A program made the position numbers and the translations under genes. Below the pieces are notes generated by a model. That model made no database searches. It saw only the letters and a list, made by a program, of their open reading frames with translations, and was not told the origin of the DNA. Positions 5,564 to 6,980 of a stretch of 6,980 nt of DNA are shown one piece after another. The DNA comes from Planctomycetota bacterium (GTDB taxonomy: Bacteria; Planctomycetota; Phycisphaerae; Tepidisphaerales; Tepidisphaeraceae): contig JAKORQ010000108.1 of the NCBI GenBank assembly GCA_029777755.1, positions 1-6,980 of the forward strand, read 5' to 3'. Position 1 is the stretch's first letter. Each line of letters begins with the position of its first letter.

Positions 5564-6980
5564 TTAGCCGCCGTTCGTCGCCGCGTCACGTCGGGCACTG
5601 CGGCAGATGGCGACGAATCGGCCGCGGATGGTTAATTCGTCAACTCTCACGGCGTGATGTGTCGCGGAGATGACCTCCACCTCGATCGAATCTTCGCCAT
5701 GCAGCAGGGTCATGCGACTGCCCGGCTCAAGCGGCGCATCTGATACCAGGGCGAATTTGCCCTCAGGCAGGCTGATGGGCATGAGGTCAAACTGTGTGAG
5801 GCGATCGCCGGGCCGGCGCAGGGCGCGGATGGGGACATCGGTGGCAAGGTAGAGGTCGAACAGCGAGGCATCCTGGTAGCGCAGGCAGATGATGGGAAGG
5901 TCTCCCACCGCGCTCTTGATATTGCGGGCGAGATGCGCCCAGCCGCCGATCTGGCCCAGCGGCGTGTGGGGATTGACCCGGTCTAGCAGGGCCGGCGGAA
6001 GCATCAGCACAAAGCTTGCGATGGCGGCGAGGATTGTTCCCGATCTTGCGGCGCGCCGGGCTTGCTCACCGGCAGTGGGAAGAAATGACGCCAGCAGGAT
6101 GATGGCCGGGATCCAGGCGAGCACCGGCCAGTTGCCTTCCACCTTGTAACGCAGCGAGATGAGCGCGAAGAACGCCAGGGTACCCAGACTGGCGATCGAA
6201 ACCATGCGCTGCCCCGGCGAAGCGGAGGAGCGCAGCAGGCGGATCATCAGCCATACGCACAGCACTGCCAGTATGGGCGTGGCTACGAGGAGCTGAGCCC
6301 CAATGTAGTCGGCAAGATTGATCAGCCAGCCTCGACCATCGGCGCTTGTGCCATGGCGGAACTGAAATACAAACGAGAGCCAGTCGCGCTGGTGGTTCCA
6401 GTAGAGCAGTGGTGCGATCAGCAGCCCGGCGACGATTCCAGCGACAGCCGACCTGTACCACCTTCGCGGATCGTGCAGCAGCAGATAGAAGAATATCGCC
6501 ACCAGCGGCAGCAGGGCGGTGTACTTGCTGTGCATGGCGCACCCCGCAGCGGCTCCCAGCAGCAGCCAATGTCGCCAGCGAGCAGGGGAGTTCAGGCACT
6601 GAAGCGCTGCCACCATCGCCAGCATCACGAAGAACATGGCCGGCGTGTCAGGAGTGGCGATGGTGCCCAACACATGCAGTATGGGGAAGCAGAAGAGAAC
6701 CAGTTGCAGGCGAAACTGTCCCTGGCGCGATATGCCAATCAGGCCGCCTGCGCGGGCCGCCAGCTGCATCGTGCCGCCGGCCAGTAGGATCGCCGGCAGA
6801 CGAACCGCAAATTCACTTCTCCCGAGCAGGGCACAACTGCCGGCGATCAGCCAGGCGATCATCGGGGGATGATCGAGGTATCCCCAGGAAAGCTGCGTGG
6901 ACCATGCCCGGTAGTAGGCCTCATCCGCCGCCAGCTCATTCATGCAGGCAAATATGCAGCGCATCTGCACGAACAGCAGC
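5564..6980 (-). CDS. Family 39-type membrane glycosyltransferase, 5' end outside the window
   Basis: An integral-membrane glycosyltransferase of the ArnT/protein-mannosyltransferase-like superfamily (GT39/PMT_2, PF13231 type), which transfers a sugar from a polyprenyl-phosphate donor to a lipid or protein acceptor on the outer side of the inner membrane. Counting from the GTG at 6970, the signature features are ADEAYYRAW (15-23, with the likely catalytic acidic pair Asp16/Glu17 in the first periplasmic loop), YLDHPP (31-36), TPDTPAMFF (106-114), SKYTALLP (148-155) and EGNWPVLAW (278-286), with many hydrophobic helices between. A soluble C-terminal part of roughly 110 residues follows. The frame stays open to the window edge, and the codons before the GTG (Leu-Leu-Phe) continue the hydrophobic helix that normally precedes the DEAYY loop. 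The true start is therefore very probably beyond 6980. It precedes the LptF/LptG-family gene by 14 bases, consistent with modification of an envelope glycolipid. The donor sugar and acceptor cannot be deduced. Confidence 0.88.
   Translation of the reverse strand, partial: LLFVQMRCIFACMNELAADEAYYRAWSTQLSWGYLDHPPMIAWLIAGSCALLGRSEFAVRLPAILLAGGTMQLAARAGGLIGISRQGQFRLQLVLFCFPILHVLGTIATPDTPAMFFVMLAMVAALQCLNSPARWRHWLLLGAAAGCAMHSKYTALLPLVAIFFYLLLHDPRRWYRSAVAGIVAGLLIAPLLYWNHQRDWLSFVFQFRHGTSADGRGWLINLADYIGAQLLVATPILAVLCVWLMIRLLRSSASPGQRMVSIASLGTLAFFALISLRYKVEGNWPVLAWIPAIILLASFLPTAGEQARRAARSGTILAAIASFVLMLPPALLDRVNPHTPLGQIGGWAHLARNIKSAVGDLPIICLRYQDASLFDLYLATDVPIRALRRPGDRLTQFDLMPISLPEGKFALVSDAPLEPGSRMTLLHGEDSIEVEVISATHHAVRVDELTIRGRFVAICRSARRDAATNGG

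Noticed and set aside
4923..5567. A 214-codon plus-strand open frame rich in His, Asp and Arg
   Set aside because: It is antisense to the LptF/LptG-family gene, and its composition is typical of the reverse strand of a membrane-protein gene.

Overview
The window is about 60% GC by eye and reads as ordinary chromosomal DNA from a Gram-negative-type bacterium. An LptF/LptG-family permease implies an outer membrane supplied with lipopolysaccharide or a related lipid. The mix of a sugar phosphate isomerase/epimerase-like protein, a secreted low-complexity protein, alanine dehydrogenase and a family 39-type glycosyltransferase would suit a planctomycete (for example Phycisphaerae). That placement is only an impression: there is no rRNA or other phylogenetic marker here.

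Layout. Bases 1-425 hold no gene I can support. They contain a short heptamer tandem repeat (45-72) and, close to the first gene, a good sigma-70-type promoter (TTGACT, 16-base spacer, TAGAAT). Plus strand: a TIM-barrel xylose-isomerase-like sugar phosphate isomerase/epimerase (426-1256), then an 86-base gap with two inverted repeats, then a 535-residue secreted protein of unknown function (1343-2950). Minus strand, converging on these: a glycosyltransferase cut by the right edge (5564-6980), an LptF/LptG-family permease (4398-5549) 14 bases downstream of it, alanine dehydrogenase (3221-4330), and a possible 50-residue small protein (3056-3208) just after alanine dehydrogenase. The two strands converge in roughly 2951-3055, which has weak hairpins but no textbook terminator.

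How the genes fit together. The glycosyltransferase and the permease are probably co-transcribed and point to envelope glycolipid modification and export. Alanine dehydrogenase (alanine/pyruvate/ammonia interconversion) is a metabolic neighbour that may have its own promoter and a leaderless or near-leaderless message. The epimerase-like enzyme and the secreted protein share a strand, but nothing ties their functions together; each has its own ribosome binding site, and the gap between them carries a strong palindrome.

The most unusual item is the secreted protein. It has a signal peptide, a beta-rich region with a carboxypeptidase-regulatory-like segment, a Tyr/Asp-rich block with the protein's only cysteine, an Asp/Asn/Gly tract, nine octapeptide repeats with proline exactly every eighth residue, and an Arg/Pro/Ser-rich basic tail. 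I see no CRISPR array, insertion sequence, tRNA, rRNA or defence system, and no clear case for a new multi-gene system.
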